Shown here: positions 4,875-5,760 of the stretch, one piece after another
Layout: every line of letters starts with the position of its first letter
How positions within the stretch are numbered: position 1 is the first letter of the stretch
Source of the DNA: Fidelibacterota bacterium
Lineage (GTDB): Bacteria > Fidelibacterota > UBA2242
Length of the DNA: 5,760 nt
Assembly: GCA_023133185.1 (NCBI GenBank)
Contig: JAGLWX010000442.1
Coordinates: 1-5,760, forward strand
Direction: 5' to 3'
The notes under the pieces: model-generated
Databases searched by the model: none
The model's input: only the letters and a program-made list of their open reading frames with translations
What the model was told of the DNA's origin: nothing
Program-made: the position numbers and the translations under genes

Positions 4875-5760
4875 TGCAGCTATCTCAAACTCAGGTTCAA
4901 AAACTCTCTCAGGAACTTCGCTTAACGCCGCAGCAGATTTTACAATCGACGATCCTGCAATTGACAACATTGGCGCTTGAAGCGAAAGTTATTCAGGAAC
5001 TGGAGCAGAATCCGGTACTGGAAGAATTCGAATCGGAAGAGCAGCCCGTTGAGGAAGAGAAAGAATCGGATCAGGATGACGAGAACGAGATAGACTGGGA
5101 AGAGATATTCCCTCAAAATAATGATTATGAGGCAAAAGTAGAATATGATCGCAGTAAGGAAGAATACCGACCGGTTCAGGTTTCTCCGCGGGGACTCGTG
5201 GATCATTTATTCGATCAATTGAAATTGATGAATCTAAAACCGATCGAAGAAAAAATAGCTGATGAATTGATCTGGAATATTGATGAACGAGGATATTTAA
5301 CAATCCTTCTAGAGAATATTGCATATAGTTTATCCGTTTCTACTGGAGTGGTCGAAATGGTATTAAAACAGATTCAACAGATGGACCCGCCCGGGATCGG
5401 CGCCCGTGATTTACAGGAATGCCTGCTTATACAACTCAGGCAAATGGAAAATGTCGATGATGCTATCATAATGATTAAGGACCATTTTGATGATTTCGCC
5501 AACCGGCGCTTTCAGCGAATAACAAAAAGTCTTGGGTGGAACAGAAAACGGATCCAGCAGGTGCAGGATACGGTGATGAAACTTAATCCTAAGCCCGGCG
5601 TTTCACTGCTTGGTTCCGATCCGAATTATGTGTTGCCGGATTTGGTTGTTGAAAAAGTGGGTGACGAATTTATCATTGAAGTAAATGACTCCAGAGTTCC
5701 GGAGTTGCGCATCAATTCCGGTTATTTACAGATGATATCCAACGGTAAGAAGCTCGAAAC
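4874..5760 (+). CDS. rpoN: RNA polymerase sigma-54 factor, N-terminal part (runs off window)
   Basis: Starting at the ATG whose A is the last base of the lptB stop (TAATG), the frame stays open for 295 codons to the window end. Full RpoN is usually about 450-500 residues, so the C-terminal DNA-binding region with the RpoN box is missing from view. Region I (1-50) is Gln/Leu-rich with LRLTPQQILQSTILQL (15-30) and the hallmark ELEQNPVLE (42-50); it contacts the activator and blocks open-complex formation. Residues 51-78 are a strongly acidic region II linker. The core-binding region follows, with DPPGIGARDLQECLL (171-185) and LNPKPG (237-242). Sigma-54 directs transcription at -24/-12 promoters with AAA+ activators. 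rpoN after lptB is a common arrangement. There is no strong ribosome binding site next to the ATG, which suggests coupling to lptB. Confidence 0.95.
   Translation, partial: MQLSQTQVQKLSQELRLTPQQILQSTILQLTTLALEAKVIQELEQNPVLEEFESEEQPVEEEKESDQDDENEIDWEEIFPQNNDYEAKVEYDRSKEEYRPVQVSPRGLVDHLFDQLKLMNLKPIEEKIADELIWNIDERGYLTILLENIAYSLSVSTGVVEMVLKQIQQMDPPGIGARDLQECLLIQLRQMENVDDAIIMIKDHFDDFANRRFQRITKSLGWNRKRIQQVQDTVMKLNPKPGVSLLGSDPNYVLPDLVVEKVGDEFIIEVNDSRVPELRINSGYLQMISNGKKLE

Noticed and set aside
4940..5324. Two overlapping minus-strand open frames
   Set aside because: Both oppose the start of rpoN, where the plus-strand frame carries the sigma-54 hallmarks. The hydrophobic look of one is the complement of the acidic linker codons.

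Overview
The window is one tightly packed plus-strand operon for making and exporting lipopolysaccharide (LPS). It runs from the 3' part of pyrG through kdsA, kdsC, kdsD and lptC, then a roughly 600-bp inserted unit, then lptB and the 5' part of rpoN. The Kdo and Lpt genes point to a diderm bacterium with LPS. The order pyrG-kdsA-kdsC-kdsD-lptC-lptB-rpoN resembles deltaproteobacteria and FCB-related phyla (Calditrichota or Marinimicrobia type). I cannot fix the phylum from the sequence alone. Moderate GC, an LptC with a lipoprotein-like leader and a four-helix-bundle (S23-type) gene lean towards the FCB side; this is inference.

Layout: pyrG C-terminal glutaminase domain (1-645), kdsA (638-1462), kdsC (1452-2003), kdsD (2007-2984), lptC (2981-3511), inserted unit (about 3512-4111) carrying a 124-residue four-helix-bundle gene (3643-4017), lptB (4119-4874), rpoN N-terminal part (4874 to window end). 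Native junctions are overlaps of 8, 11, 4 and 1 bases or a gap of 3 bases. The only large gap is the 607 bases between lptC and lptB. I see no convincing promoter, tRNA, rRNA or CRISPR array, and every real gene is on the plus strand.

How the genes work together: KdsD makes arabinose 5-phosphate, KdsA condenses it with phosphoenolpyruvate to Kdo 8-phosphate, and KdsC removes the phosphate to give Kdo. CTP synthase supplies the CTP that activates Kdo as CMP-Kdo. LptC and LptB belong to the machine that carries finished LPS away from the inner membrane. RpoN (sigma-54) commonly follows lptB. lptA, usually between lptC and lptB, is absent here.

The main point of interest is the unit between lptC and lptB. 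It has nested inverted repeats (outer arms 3513-3538 and 4081-4106, inner arms 3577-3608 and 4039-4071, the inner ones built from 14-base units). It is bounded by a 6-bp direct repeat AAATAA that includes the lptC stop codon. Removing it together with one copy of that repeat would leave lptC and lptB 7 bases apart, in line with the rest of the operon. The architecture resembles the intervening sequences of bacterial 23S rRNA, but it sits in a protein-coding operon.
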